DNA of 64,000 bases, taken from positions 144,024,734-144,088,733 of the forward strand of contig CM043958.1 of assembly GCA_014529385.2 (NCBI GenBank). Reading direction: 5' to 3'. Positions 33,540 to 47,304 of the stretch are shown here, in pieces. Positions within the stretch are counted from its first letter, which is position 1. The number at the start of each line of letters is the position of its first letter. A model generated the notes under the pieces. It searched no databases. It was given only the letters and a program-made list of their open reading frames with translations, and was not told the origin of the DNA. This stretch comes from Adiantum capillus-veneris. Taxonomy: Eukaryota; Streptophyta; Polypodiopsida; Polypodiales; Pteridaceae. A program made the position numbers and the translations under genes.

Positions 33540-36500
33540 TAAATAAAGTAGGAGACTATTGTGAGGGAGAAGAAGAAAACACTACCTTACCTGTGGAATA
33601 CAAAGGAGTAAAGACGTTTTAAATATTAGATAGTGGGGCTGGAATTGCCATAACAACCAAGGGAATGTGGGAAAAATGGGGAAAGCCTGCTCTAAGGAAA
33701 ACCCAAATGAAAGTGCAATTAGCGGATGGATACATGGAGAGACCGATTGGCATATCTGAGAGAAAATCATTGTATCCTCTTGTGGGATTGCGTATGAACA
33801 CACCTTTTCTATAATGAATTGTGACAAGAGAAGCAATTTTGATATCATAATGGGCTGATCATTCATGCGTTAGCTCAAAATGGTACAAGACTGGGGCTAT
33901 GGCTATATCTACTTAGGAAACAAGGAGGTCACTACGAAGATCAATGTCAAAGGTCATAGTTATAGAGATGTAAAGCAAACCCTTGGGGAAGAGTTAAACT
34001 CCACCACTGAAAAGGAAGGGGAGATACATGCATGGCTGCAAAGAAAAGTGCATATTTGGATGTGCAGAGCTTCGAAGTGTGAAAGTATGAGAAAAGAAAA
34101 TTGCATTCTCGACCGACCAGTAAAAGATGAGACATATGCACCATAGCATTTTTTGGAAGAGATATTTGAACCATTTGGATGGAAGAAAATACTGGCCACC
34201 CTTGATTTGTGTGTGAATGAGGTGACACTAACCAAATTCTGTGATGAGGAAGGATATGATATAACTCCATTCCAGATGACGAGCATTATCTTGAATTTGG
34301 AATTAAGATCAGAAGAACCCGACATGGAGGGAGTTACAAATTGTAGACGCATAGTGGATGAGATCTCTATAAGAGACCTTAGCAAAAAAATGAGAAAGTA
34401 CATCAAACTCAAGGATCAACAAGCTGTTTGTTACAATTTCCCCAACCAAAAACCATAAAGACAACGGAGATATCAGGAAAGACGCGTGAACAAACAAAAT
34501 CAAAGGAGAAAAGAACCCATACCCCTCTTAAAAAACAAAACGTAGTATTTAAAGCTGGTTGAAGCAACTGATTGCCTTAAGGACAAGATCTTGAGAAAAT
34601 CCATGAAACGTATCTCAATAGAAAGAGGAAATCCAAAAAGGAGAACCAAACCAAACAAAGAACTTGAGAACGTCTCTAAAAAATCAATGAAATTATAAAA
34701 AACATAGCGCAAGCAAAGATAGAAAGCAATGAAACAAACTTTGAAAGAAGTGTGGACAACGGAGCTGGAGACTGAGGAAGAATCCGACAATGATAGGTTT
34801 GATGCATCTTCCCACTACAAAAGATAGGTTTGATGCATCTTCCCACTACAAAAGATACACTATCCAAGATAGAAAAATTGTAGTTCAAAAACTAAAATGA
34901 AACTCCAAAAAACCTAGAACCTCATACGATGGGCCAAAAAAGCCAAGTGTATAGCCTAGCAAAACCAAGAGAGGAACCAAAGCTGGCATACATTTCCATT
35001 GACCTCATTGAAAAATAAGAGCATATATTGAGAACAACACTCCGACAATATAGAGATGTGTTTGCATGGTTGTACAAGGATTTTAAGGAAATAGATTAGA
35101 AATCTGTCAACACAAGATACCCCTTAAGAGTGATGCCAAACCTCGTAGACAACATCCCTACATATACAATGAGACATTTTCTAGAAAGATTAAGGAAGAG
35201 ATAGACAAACTAAAAGGACGTGGACTTTATCTATGAGATTGAACACACCGATTAGGTGTCTCCAATTGTGGTAGTGCCCAAAAAGAATGGAAAATTACGA
35301 GTCTGTGTAAATCTCAAACATGTAGATACTGCTAATTAGAGAAAACTATCCCTTACCGATAACACATCATGTGATCAAGAGAGTTGCAGGGAAAGAAGCT
35401 TATAGTTTTTTAGATGGGTTCTCAGGCTACAACCGTTGACTATAAAACCAGAGGATCAACATAAGACAACTTTTGCAATAGAATGGTTCATATTTGCATA
35501 TAGGGTGATGCCTTTTGGCTTGACCAATGCATTTGACACCTTTCAAAGACTAAGGAGTCATGCCTTCAAGGAGTATCTTAGAGAATTTTTGGAAATATAC
35601 ATGGATGATCTGTGCGTGTATTCTCAATTGAGAAGTGAGCACATAACACACTTGGAGAAAGTCTTTGAGAAGTGCAGATCTTATGGTATGTGCTTAAATA
35701 CCACGAAATGTGTCCTCATGGTAAGAAAATGTAAAATATTGGGACACATTGTGTCCAAAAATGGGCTTTCCACAGATCAAGATAAGATATAGGTGAGTGC
35801 CAAACTTCCAAGACCAACCAAAGTGAAGGAGGTACAAGCATTTATGGGCCATTGCGGGTATTATAGGCATTTCATATACATATATGTTGTTATAGCCAAG
35901 CCTCTTTATTCTCTTATCACTAAGTTTGAGCGGACAAAAGAATGAGAGAAGGATTTTCTAAAATTGAAGGAAGGATTAATCACTGCCCCAATTTTTCAAT
36001 CCTCTGGCTGGAACAAGATCTTCCATGTCCTCGTGGATGCATCAGCCTGTGTCATAGGATGCATACTAGCTCAACCTAGAGAGAAAAACATGGATTTTCC
36101 CATTTGTTACTATAGCAGGTAGCTAAACAGTGGAGAGAAGAATTATACCACTATGGAAAGAGAAGGCCTAGGGATGATCTATTTCATCAAAAATTTTAGA
36201 CACTACCTTCTTGTGAACAAATTTGTTTCTTCATCGACCACCAAGCACTATTGTACTTGGTAAGCAAACCTTGCAATACGAGAAGGATTGTTCAATGGTT
36301 TATCATATTGCTTGAGTTTTATTTCACCGTGGTCGTGAAGAAAGGTACAATGCACCAAAGAGCAGACCATATTTCAAGATTGTTCCATGGAGAAACACCC
36401 ACAGGTATTGATGATGAACTTCCAGATTCTTATCTGTTCAACGTTGAAATGGTTCCAAGATGGAGAAATTTTTCTACTCACCATGGGATCATTACAAGTA

Positions 36501-38106
36501 GAAAGACAACCATTGATCATTAATCAGACCATAAGTCTCCATCTTTTAGCTAGACGGCTATACAAGAAAGGTAATTTTGATATCTTGAGACTATGTGTAG
36601 AGTCGAACAAACACGAATACTACCTAAGACTTGCCCATGTATAACACACGTGATTTCATAATGGGAAAATGCAAACATTCCAAATACTGATGAGACTTGG
36701 TGTCTACTGGATAAACATGGGAGAAAGTGTCCATGATTACATAAAATCATGTGAAGCCTGTAAGAGACAACCACTAATAGAACACTCTTTAGAGTGATAG
36801 TAGCACATAAATGGAGTACTTACATTATTGAGTACTTAAAAACCAAGACATTCCTAGAGGGATTGAGTAAGGCACGTACTAAAACTATTAAAGAGGAAGT
36901 GAAACACTATGTGTTGATATTGAATCACTTGTACAGACGAGGAAAAGGCAACCAATTGAGATTGTGTGCTATTGAGGGTGAATATTTATCCATCCTAGAA
37001 CAAGCACATGTAGTTTAGCTAGGTGGACATTTTTGGCTAACAAACCAACAAAGCTAATACTTCTTGTATGAATATGGTGGCCAACCATGTTCGCAAATGC
37101 AAAAACATTTATAAAAACGGTGTGATGAATGCCAACACACTAAGGAACCTTTGTGGAGAGATTAAATGCCCATAGAACCAATAATAGGAGTTCAAGCCAA
37201 GTGGGGCATAGACTTTGTAGGCCCCATAATACCTCCTGCATACCGTACACACACTCAATATATTATAGTAGCAGCAAATTATTTGACAAAATGGGTGGAA
37301 GCAAAAGAAACACAAAAAATGATGCACGGACTACAACACAATTCTTATTTGAGAACATCTTTACTAGATATATGGCCTACCCATTGGGACTGTGAGCGAT
37401 CGAGGAACCCACTTTGCGAACATTGTCATAGAACGTTTACTCGATGAATTCACGGTGGTTCATCGTAAATAGGCCCCCTATCACCCCCAAGATAACGGGA
37501 CAGCAGAGAGTACCAATAAAATCTTGTGCACAATGCTAACCAAAATACTGAGTGACTCAAGAACTGACTGGGACCTTAAGCTACACTCAGCATTATGGGC
37601 TTATAGGGTAGCATTTAAAACTTCTAATAAAATTGATCCATTTAATCTTCTTTTTGGAATAAATTCTATTCTCCACATGGAATTATTAATTCCCATACTT
37701 TAAGTTGCAGCACAGCTAGGTTAGATGGGACACAAACTTTCTGAAAGACTAGACATCTTGGAACAACTAGACAATAACGAATGAAAGCGGTAGCAGGGAT
37801 ATATGCCCAGAAGCGACAAATGAAGGCATTCCATGACCAACATATAATAAGCAAAGAGTTTCAGAAAGGGGACTATGTATTGGTGTATACCCTCAAGCAA
37901 CACTCCAAAAGACTCAAAAAGTGTGGGATGGGCCCTTTTCGCAAAGTGGTGCCATCAAAATTGCAACATTAGTAGGTGAGGAGATGCCTAATTGGATAAG
38001 TGTATGCAAGTTAAAAAAGTATCTTCTACCATTGACACAAGAGAAGTTAGAAACAATTCATGCGGCAACTGAGCAAAAGAACCAAGCCCATGCTATTGAA
38101 GCATAG
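33540..38106 (+). pseudogene. G1 pol: protease, RT, RNase H, integrase
   Basis: Decayed but readable. Protease ILDSGAGIAI with the catalytic Asp codon at 33629. A linker follows (MVQDWGYGY at 33880, FLEEIFEPFGW after 34153), with a 31-bp duplication near 34792-34853. RT: VSPIVVVPKKNGKLRVCV near 35255-35305, DGFSGYN near 35413, MPFGLTNAF near 35510 and catalytic YMDD at 35598-35609. RNase H: VLVDASACVIGCILAQP near 36030. A zinc-binding HHCC-type region is poorly kept. Integrase: WGIDFVGPI near 37204 and TKWVEA near 37290. The integrase C-terminal end CGMGPFRKV near 37925-37950 resembles the GPY/F module. The frame ends at TAG 38104-38106, but the same frame reopens into the second protease-like domain. 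More than ten stops or shifts, so no activity is expected. Confidence 0.85.
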
Positions 38107-38930
38107 GCCAAGGAGGAAGCCAGACGTAGGATATTGAAGCGGAAGGAACAAGTCAACCATAAGGAAACTTGGCAAGAATGCAAGGGTCCCAATCATCCTC
38201 CAATCACATCACTTCAAATGGAAACTACATGGCTTGGTGGTATGGATATACAAATTATCCTTCAACTTCCTAATGGTTCCACCAAACGCGCACTAATGGA
38301 CACTGGAGCACGAGCCAATGTGATCAAATACTCGACATTCTTGAGAGTGTCCACGGAACCTCTAACACCAAAACACATTGAGCTCAAGGAAGCTAATCAT
38401 GGGACAATGCTCAGCTTGGGACAAGCCAATTTATTAGTCAATGTTGACGGTCACACAACTTCCCTCATCAATTTAATGTAATGGCTGATACCAATCTTAA
38501 TGAAGCAGTGATTCTTGGAGTACCCTAGATGCGCACGTACCAAGCAACACCAAATTGGCACGATAATACCTTACAACTCAAATTCCATGACAAATCCTTC
38601 ACCACTTCATTGGTGCAAACAAATCACTTTTGGAAAATTCAATCTCTTTTAGAAAAATCTAAACCTACAGCGTCATATTCAACTAAGACAATCAGAAAGG
38701 TTTGGGTCAAGAAGTCCAAAACAAAAATCTGGATTCCCAAAAACAATTGTACTCAAATTCAACCTCTGCTAATTGGACCTACTTCTTCAAACATAATGCT
38801 AGCTCATTCCAAAGAACACAAAGATTCCAAAACCCAATCAGCCACTTCTCATTGGATATTAAAGCCAATCCGACACAACCAAAAGCAACCTGCACCCACA
38901 ACATGGCAATGGAGACCAAAACAACATTGA
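38107..38930 (+). pseudogene. Second retropepsin-like domain downstream of G1 integrase
   Basis: In the integrase frame, one stop codon later, comes a Lys/Arg/Glu stretch (EEARRRILKRKEQ), then IQIILQLPNGSTKRALMDTGARANVI with the Asp-Thr-Gly codons at 38299-38307. This is a beta strand followed by the D-T-G-A active loop of aspartic retropepsins. About 65 codons on, after one shift between 38481 and 38511, ILGVP (38511-38525) is followed by TAG where the family usually has Trp, then MRTYQATPNW and LQLKF, the typical retropepsin end. A Ser/Lys/Thr-rich tail follows. A protease after integrase is not the usual gypsy order, and the element already has one at 33629. It may be a gained domain or the start of a second element fused here. 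Confidence 0.6.
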
Positions 38931-39860
<930 letters not shown>

Positions 39861-40099
39861 GAAACCTAGAGTTCTCTACCATATTTTTGTCTGCTGTGAC
39901 CACCATTGTAGCTCTTACTACACCAGATTTGTCAGGTATGATCACTCACCTAGCAAGAACATTTGTGTATATGCTACACTATACCGAAAAACATCAAATC
40001 AACAAAACAGATCAAATCAAAGATGGGATGTTTGCAAACCGTCGGAGCCCATTTGGAGCAGTTACACATGTCAAAACCAAAAACCTTTTCACCATTTAA

Positions 40100-41360
40100 C
40101 TCATGACACTTGGAAAAATCTGTCCTGCTAATCACATTTGCAAAAGGATGTGGAACATGGATCACGATCCATGTTCCCAAAACCCTATATTCCAAAAAAA
40201 TTGGGTAATAGACTCCCCATAAGCCCAGGAACACACTGTGCTACTTGGATCTGAAATCCATGCTCAAACATGGATTGTGATGCATATACCCTAGTGACAA
40301 ATTCATAAAAAAAACTCAACCTATGGTTAGAGGTAAGAAGAAGAGCATGCCATGCAAGTTGGGCACAAAATGGATCACTAAATCACCAAAAATCAATAGA
40401 TCTAGCAATTTTAATATGAAAATGGTCACTTTGAATCTAACCAGTGCTAAAGTGATCTTAACTCCAAAATTATATGTCCAATGGCTTAGGGTATGCACAA
40501 AAAACTAACCCACCAAGTCTGGTAGCATTTGACCTCAGACTATGGATCGTGATTCATGTACCTCCAAGGGAAATTTTGACAAATTTCAACATCTTACGAC
40601 GAGTAGTCCTACACATGAGAAATACAGGGCAAAGGATGTCAGGATAGTACATAAATGCTGATTTTGAAGAAACCAAAGTACCAAAGAGAAACATTCAAAG
40701 TTTGAAAGTTTGTGAAATCTAGCTAAAAATGCCTCAAAGTCCTTAAATCTACTTGGCTAAATCTCCAACCTCAGATGGAATAAAAAAGTATTGAAAATTG
40801 ACAAACAATTGAGCAGTAAGGTGACCCTCAGACACAAATCATCAGAAGTCAAGGAAACATATGTTGGTAACCAAGGGCAATGATTGAAAAGGGGTCCAAA
40901 AAACAGATATGGTCAAAGTAAAACAAATATGGCCATAAACTGAGAAATGGAGTAAACTTAGAAAAAACATGCCCAAACTTGAAAAAATTTCACCAATGTG
41001 CTAGGATGGACTATAGGAACATGTGTGCCAAATGGCATTGCAAAACCCTACCAAACATGGATTGCGAGCCATGTACCTTTTTTACCCAGCCAAGAATGGA
41101 CATCACCATATGGTCCTAGACACCAGGAAAAGTATAGCCCTGAAGTATCAAGTCATTTGGATCTCAAAATCCCAATGAAAGAGCTCAAATTCTCTAAGTC
41201 TGTCAAATTTTCCAAAATTTGACCTAAAATCTTAACCAATGTTCCAAACCCCAAAATTTGTGGACCAAAGCATCACCTTGAGGTGCCCTACCATGTGGAA
41301 TCATCAAATCATCAAAATGTGCTCCAACATGGATTGCGATCCATGTACCCTAGAGCCACA
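40100..41360. repeat. Diverged iterated unit with a quasi-palindrome
   Basis: A motif of the form CATGGATNNNNATCCATG occurs at 40156-40173, 40269-40286, 40541-40558, 41056-41073 and 41328-41345. The best copies are CATGGATCACGATCCATG (8-bp arms) and CATGGATTGCGATCCATG. Neighbouring words recur too: gtaccctag after the motif, ccaggaa and atttggatct between motifs. Spacing is uneven (113, 272, 515 and 272 bp), two of the gaps being equal. It looks like an old tandem array inside G1. Confidence 0.65.
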
Positions 41361-41553
41361 TTTCATCTGTGATCTCTTGCCCTAGTGACTACACTTGTCC
41401 TAGATGCAATGGTGAAGTTTGGTCAAATTTGGAGTAGTTTTGACAGAGTTATGCTCATTTCTCATTTTATGGTCAAAGTTTGCATTTTTTCCGTTTCTCA
41501 ACAACCTTTTGATTATCTCATAACTCTAAAATCAGCTTGAAATTGATCACAGG

Positions 41554-44500
41554 ATGCCCCACAAAAAAGCACAAAAGGAGTGGGGGGTGGAGCCTTATGA
41601 GATCACTTGCATCTCATCACATGAGAAATCTCACATCATTGATCAAGAGCTAGAAGAAATACCAACAACTATCTTCATCGGGAAGTTCCAAGAGACTAAT
41701 GGAACGATAGTCAAGACCACCATATTCCCCAAGGAATTATGGATGATACACCAAAAATTTAAAGTAGTAGAAGGGGCCAGATGCTTAAATTTGGATAGCT
41801 TCTTTAGATTATCACCATGGAAATAGATTTTTGGAGAGCCCATGAGCCGATCAGCTCCATTCAGTACAATGGGAAAACAACACTAACAAACAAAGATTGG
41901 GCTACAGTAAAAGTGAAGACCACTCGAGAAATCATAAATGAAGCTCTTCACTTACAGCAAGGAACCCACAACCTATTGTGCAAAACTGAGGCAATAGATA
42001 ATGACAAGGCAATAGATAATGACAAGTTGACCTATCAAGATCTAATCTACTCTGAGACTGAGCTGCCTCTGCGGTTAATGTCCTAACATTTCAAATTGCA
42101 AAAGCCACCTCATTACACTGAGGCAATGTTGCATATGGTAGTGGTCATTGCCATGGGGATGACAGAAAGAAGGGTGGTCAACTGTGACTTTGGAACCTAC
42201 ATCCTTGAAAATTTAGTGGAAGCAAACATCAAGGGGAGTGATAAAAGCAATACATACTCATATGAATGTTGAACCAATGCTAACCAGAATTTCCTATCAA
42301 GCATTAGGTATGATTAATGAACTACCACGTTTAGAAACACAATTGAAGTTAATTCATAAATCCAAAAGAGCGGTGAAGCTGGTGGTAGGACCATCTACAG
42401 TAGAACCCTCAAAGACAAAACAAGATGGACAAAGCTCAAAAAAACCTAGGTCTGACAGTGAAGAGACTGAATCAGATGTGCCACTCAACAATGAATTTAA
42501 ATCAAAGGATAGAGATACTCCTTCAGAGTATCAAGGAATATACACTCAAATAAACACGACCATAGGTGCGGTCAAATAGGACTACCAAAACAATACCCAT
42601 TACACAAACACAAAGATCTCTTGAAGAGGCTCAAGCCCAAAGAGAAAAACTCTGTCAGAGAAATGAGGAAAAGAGAAACCTTAGAACTCAAGCAAAAGAT
42701 GAAAGAGAGGATGAGGAGAACCAACCACTAGAACACCGGCAGGCTGAAGCTCTTGAAAAGCTCAAATAGAACAAAAGAAAGGAAGCAACAAAAATTTGAA
42801 TATTGCCAGCGAGACATGCGGTAACAAATTTAGAATGAGCTCAAATGCAAGGCGGAACAAAGGGAAAGAGAAGAATCAAAGCGCCAACACATCGATGATC
42901 TTGAATCATCTGACGAGTCTACTAAAGCAGAGGGGACATACAACACTGAAATGGCAGGAGGAAATACAGAGGAGGAAGGTGGCGTAGGTCATTTTGAAAT
43001 TCACATAGAAAATACACCATCAACAATAGATGCAACCGCACCTCCTCCTACTCAAGAATCAGCTAACTAGGCAGCTAAGAATGAACACGAAGAGCACACA
43101 ACAAATGTGCCCAAGCAAACAACAGATAAAGTGTTGCCAACAACACATACATCTCAAAAGGAGAAAGCTGAAGATCCCGAGATCAAACAAACTCCAATTG
43201 ATCTTGAAGCACAACATGATAAAGGTAAGATAGTGGAAGAAACAAACACAACAAAACTTGGCACCTCTGACCAACCTCAAGAAACACAACAAAGACCCAG
43301 GTCACCTTGCTCATAGGAAATGGTAGACTAAGGAACACAATTGATCAAATCCTTTGACATTGAGGCACATTTGAAAAAAATCAAGTTACAATTTCAATGT
43401 CAAAGAGCACTCTACAACCTGCACAACTTAAAGCTAGAGGATACCAAGAAAGAAGTAGCTAAAGTAGTAAAGGAGAGTCTGGATTTGCAACAAAAGATCG
43501 AAGGATTGCAAACAGTGCAAACTCAACTCCAGTCAGAACTTCAAAGAGAACAAGAAAATGTTGCATATTACTACAAGGAAGTTCAAGGTTTCAATAAGCT
43601 AAATACAAATTTTCAAGTAGAGCAGCAACACCTAGAAGAAGAGTTAGCCAAAGAAAAGCAAAAGAATGCTAAACTTGGAGAATCATATGGAGTGGTTAGC
43701 AAAACACTTACACAGCTCTTAGCCATGTAAGACATACCAACATCAACAAGTACATCAACAAGTACATCAACACAACCACCTTCGCTGACACAAGAGCTCA
43801 AGGATCTAAAGACTACCCTAGCTCAAGAGAATTATGACATGCAAATCCCAATAGTAGGGCATATGACAAAACAGAAATACAAATATGAGGAGATTGAACA
43901 ACTCTAACAATAATTGGCCAAAGCAAAGGAAAACCTAGCTGCTTAAAGCGTAGCACATCAGGCGACATTACAACAGAAAGATCTAGACATTAAGGCCATG
44001 CAAGCCCAACCGGCTCTTGTAGAAGTCTCTCAGACAATAGGACAAAGAAAGATAGTACAAGATTTTCAATATACCAAGATGCCCAACACTAGTACAGAAA
44101 TAGCATTGCATGACTTTGAAGATCTACCCAATATGCAAGTTCTAGAAATTGTCAAAGAAGAAATTCAATGGTGGATCTCGAAAGTGCATGATCCTTCACA
44201 AAAATAGTATCTGCAAACAAACTCAAGGTGTTAGAATCAGCTACTCTTCTCATGATTACACCCGATGAAGTTGTGAATAATCTTAGGCTTGGACTTCACT
44301 AATGAGACATGAAGCTCTCTTATGGAAAAGAAAAATGCTACCTACCCTAGAGCCCAATCACAAAGGGGATTACAGGAATGTTCCTGTAATTGCTACACAA
44401 ATTCAAACCATCATTGATAACCAAACCCTATGGAGAAAAAAATGGTTTGAAAAGCACCCAACATATATAAAATATTACAGAATTTCCCCACAGTATCTCA

Positions 44501-45095
44501 TGATCGACTTAACCTATTGTCCCATCAATAGAAGGCAATCCTGGGATAGTTTTTATTCATGGCAGCACAAAAGACCAGTTGTACTCAACTACCATGTACT
44601 AACAAAACCAGCCAGTAATTTCTCTCCCTCAAAGAAATATATGATACACACTCTCAACGCAGTCATCAACCAAATGAAGGAGGTTCTAGATCTTGCATGC
44701 TAGATGCTTGTAAAGATTGCCAAAATGATAGTTACATGCATCACAGTTTTTGAAGATATTGAAGCAGCTGACCACCCCTATAAAGTCTTTGTGGAAGGAA
44801 CCAGAGGGTTGTATTTGAATGTGGAAACTGAGGTTCCAAGTAGAAACATAATCATGGGGTTGTATGCACGAGCCATGTTTTTGCCTTCACACTACATGTA
44901 AACCTTTGTAGAGGCATTCATGACAGGATTCTTTGAAATTGACTCATCAATATTCAACCCCATGATGAAGTAACTGCCTGCTTTGCATATTGCCTACTAG
45001 AGCACTCTCAACAATAACGCATTCAGGGAGCTGGCAATAAAGATAGAGATCGAAGCAAGGGTAGAGAAGTTTAGATAACTCACTCAGACACTAGA
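41554..45095 (+). pseudogene. G1 downstream ORF(s), unknown protein with coiled coil
   Basis: A run of frames on one strand, broken by stops and shifts, fills most of the 3.5 kb before the purine tract. 41554-41826 begins MPHKKAQKEW and reads like a folded domain (FIGKFQETNGTIVKTTIFP). 41817-42240 continues with HYTEAMLHMVVVIAMGMTER and GTYILENLV, which faintly recalls the putative plant transposon protein family linked to Athila-type elements. 42240-43320 is charged and low complexity. 43341-43730 is a clear coiled coil (KEVAKVVKESLDLQQKIEGL, heptads to VSKTLTQLLAM). 44302-45000 is open in one frame except for a single TAG at 44701-44703 and is rich in Trp/Tyr (WRKKWFEKHPTYIKYYRIS). No known function. 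Its place suggests an accessory ORF of G1. Confidence 0.5.
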
Positions 45096-45197
45096 AATAA
45101 TAACATTGGACTACTAAAGACTCCAGTCATTAGCCCAACAAGCCCAAACACACAAAGGCAAACATACATAGCTTGCATGAGGATGTGCAACAAATAG

Positions 45198-45209
45198 GAA
45201 GGGGGGGAA
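45198..45209 (+). promoter_or_regulatory. Polypurine tract of G1
   Basis: gaagggggggaa directly before TGTTTGGAGG, the probable LTR start. Confidence 0.7.
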
Positions 45210-45900
45210 TGTTTGGAGGATGCAACAGATGGGCACCTACTAGAGAGCTGGCTACAAGCCACACTTCATTGTACCCTATATTTTTTACAAAGAAGCCTTG
45301 TAATTAGAAAGTAATGATTATTGAAGTTTATTTATCTAGCCCATTATTCTCTATTTCCCACTTAGAACCTACAAGCCTTGTAAAGTGGCCAATGGCAGTG
45401 GGAAAGGGTCCCAAGTTTTTGGGTCAAAACCCTTAGTTTCAAAGGTGACATTATCATTATCTAGAGAGAGATTTTGGACACTGACTGTGAGCTACAACTC
45501 TGCTACATCTTGTAATCAATCTTTCTCTTTGTCTGGTAATCAAAAATCAATTCCGGTTGGTGCATTTTGTTCCTTGTCTCTTGATCTTGAATCTAGTGTA
45601 ATCATCTTGAGTTTTGTTGTGGTTTGTGAAAACCTTTTTTGTGAGCTAAATGCATGGATTTGATGCTAAAATGGTTATTTTTTGATGTTTTGACCTTGGA
45701 AGAGTGTTTCTATGCCATAGGGCTACCTTTCTACACATTTTAAGAATAATGGTAAAGCCGTAGGGAAGTCTAAAAAGAGTACATTATTAAGACCAAAGCT
45801 CCCGAGGTGTGCATCATATCCCACATAGTGAGCTCAAAAAAACCAATAATAGATCCCAAACCCACTTACCCTAATATAGTTAACAAAAACAACCATTAAT
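45210..45900 (+). repeat. Probable 3' LTR of G1 (end not defined)
   Basis: Starts TGTTTGGAGGATGC after the purine tract. Pyrimidine-rich, with no coding likelihood. No partner LTR is present because the 5' side of G1 is cut, and the right end is unclear because it runs into the Y leader. End coordinate is approximate. Confidence 0.45.
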
Positions 45901-45948
45901 AGGCTACTTAAGGACCTCTCTTCTTAAGCAAGAAAAGACAAACCAAAT

Positions 45949-45960
45949 GCTCTGATACCA
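45949..45960 (-). promoter_or_regulatory. Primer-binding site of element Y
   Basis: TGGTATCAGAGC on the minus strand, 1 nt from the LTR. It shows that the 1.74-kb segment to the right is a 5' LTR on the minus strand. Confidence 0.85.
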
Positions 45961-46359
45961 ATGTAATGGAAATGGCCTATGAACTTTGAGAGTAGTGGAA
46001 TTAGGAAATTAGGTGAAACATTCTTGAGAGATTACTTTGTGAGCATAGCGGGTGAACTTAATTGATGGTAGCAACATAAACATGGTACTTAGTTAACTTG
46101 GCATGAACAATACTTTTGCAAGAGAAAGAGTTTAGAGAACATGACAATAGTTGAGGACCGGATTCATATGGAGCTGGTCCCCCCTCCAATAGGCATTTGT
46201 ATTATAGTTTCTCCCATCAAGAGAGACTTGATACAATACAATCTTTGTGTTCCTTGTGACCTACGTGATGCAATAAAGATGGAAAACTTCATGCATCACA
46301 AGCATAACATAAACTTGAAGAAAGCATTAACTATCCCAAGCCTCAGTCCCAAGGCCTCA

Positions 46360-46407
46360 AACACCTTCGAAGGTGTTCAAGGCCTCTCCACCTTCGAAGG
46401 TGGAGAG
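46360..46407. repeat. Twin perfect palindromes in the Y LTR
   Basis: 46360-46377 is an 18-bp perfect palindrome and 46384-46407 a 24-bp perfect palindrome. Both have the core CACCTTCGAAGGTG and are separated by 6 bp. The other Y LTR (near 63485-63500) has only one imperfect copy that looks like the left half of one joined to the right half of the other. Confidence 0.9.
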
Positions 46408-47052
46408 AGCTAGCAGGGAATAAGGGTAGGGAAGGGGAAGAAGAAACATTCCATAGGAGAAAGAAATGGTTCCTCACTTATCATTTCTCTTCTTGCTAGC
46501 ATACGTAATAGCATACTAATGGAGATGGAGAAGATGGAAAGCTTAAGCATTGAAGCATGGATCTCGGTTGGATTTGCATTCCATAGCCAAGAGTGTTGAT
46601 GTAGGCTCTCACTTCTCACAAGCTTGGAGAAGGAGGTGGTGTTCCTCAACTTTCACCAAGTGAGAATCCCTTACAAATGAGTGCGTGTGTGGAGTATATC
46701 CCCCTAGCACCCCCCCTCCTTGCTTTGGGCGAGTGGTAGCTTTTTCATATGCTTCAACCTCATTAGACCCCTCTCTCCCTAGCCAATCACATGCAGCATG
46801 CAGTCAAGTACATGGGTAGTCTTTTGACAAGTGTCCTCCTTACCCATTAGAGAGAGAGAGAGAGCTTGAAAATCTCTAGATATTTGTTGGATGGAAGTAG
46901 AAACTCATTGGACCGCTCTTTAGACCACCAATAGCATTCAAGCACCCCATGTGGTTAAGCTTGACATGTGTCCCATGTGCCCTTTTAGAAAATGGCTGCC
47001 GCTTGGGTGAGTGGAAGGTTAGGTCAAAGATTTCCCTAACTTTGGGACTTTT

Positions 47053-47255
47053 ATGCATAGGAAGTTTCTCAAGCAACTTCCTCGTTAAGTGTATAGGGTC
47101 TCTTTTGGACTCAAGTATCTTACCCCCATGCATAGGAAGCTTCTCGAGCATCTTCCTCATTAAGTGTGTAGGGTCTGTTTTTGACTCAAGCATCTTACCC
47201 CCCATGCATAGGAAGCTTCTCAAAGCAACTTCCTCATTAAGTATAACAAGTACCT
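47053..47255. repeat. About 75-bp tandem repeat in the Y LTR
   Basis: Units begin atgcataggaag at 47053, 47128 and 47204. The last is partial. Confidence 0.85.
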
Positions 47256-47304
47256 CAAGTACCTTATTCATCAAGCATGACAAGCACCTTAGGTGGACTT
47301 CCCA

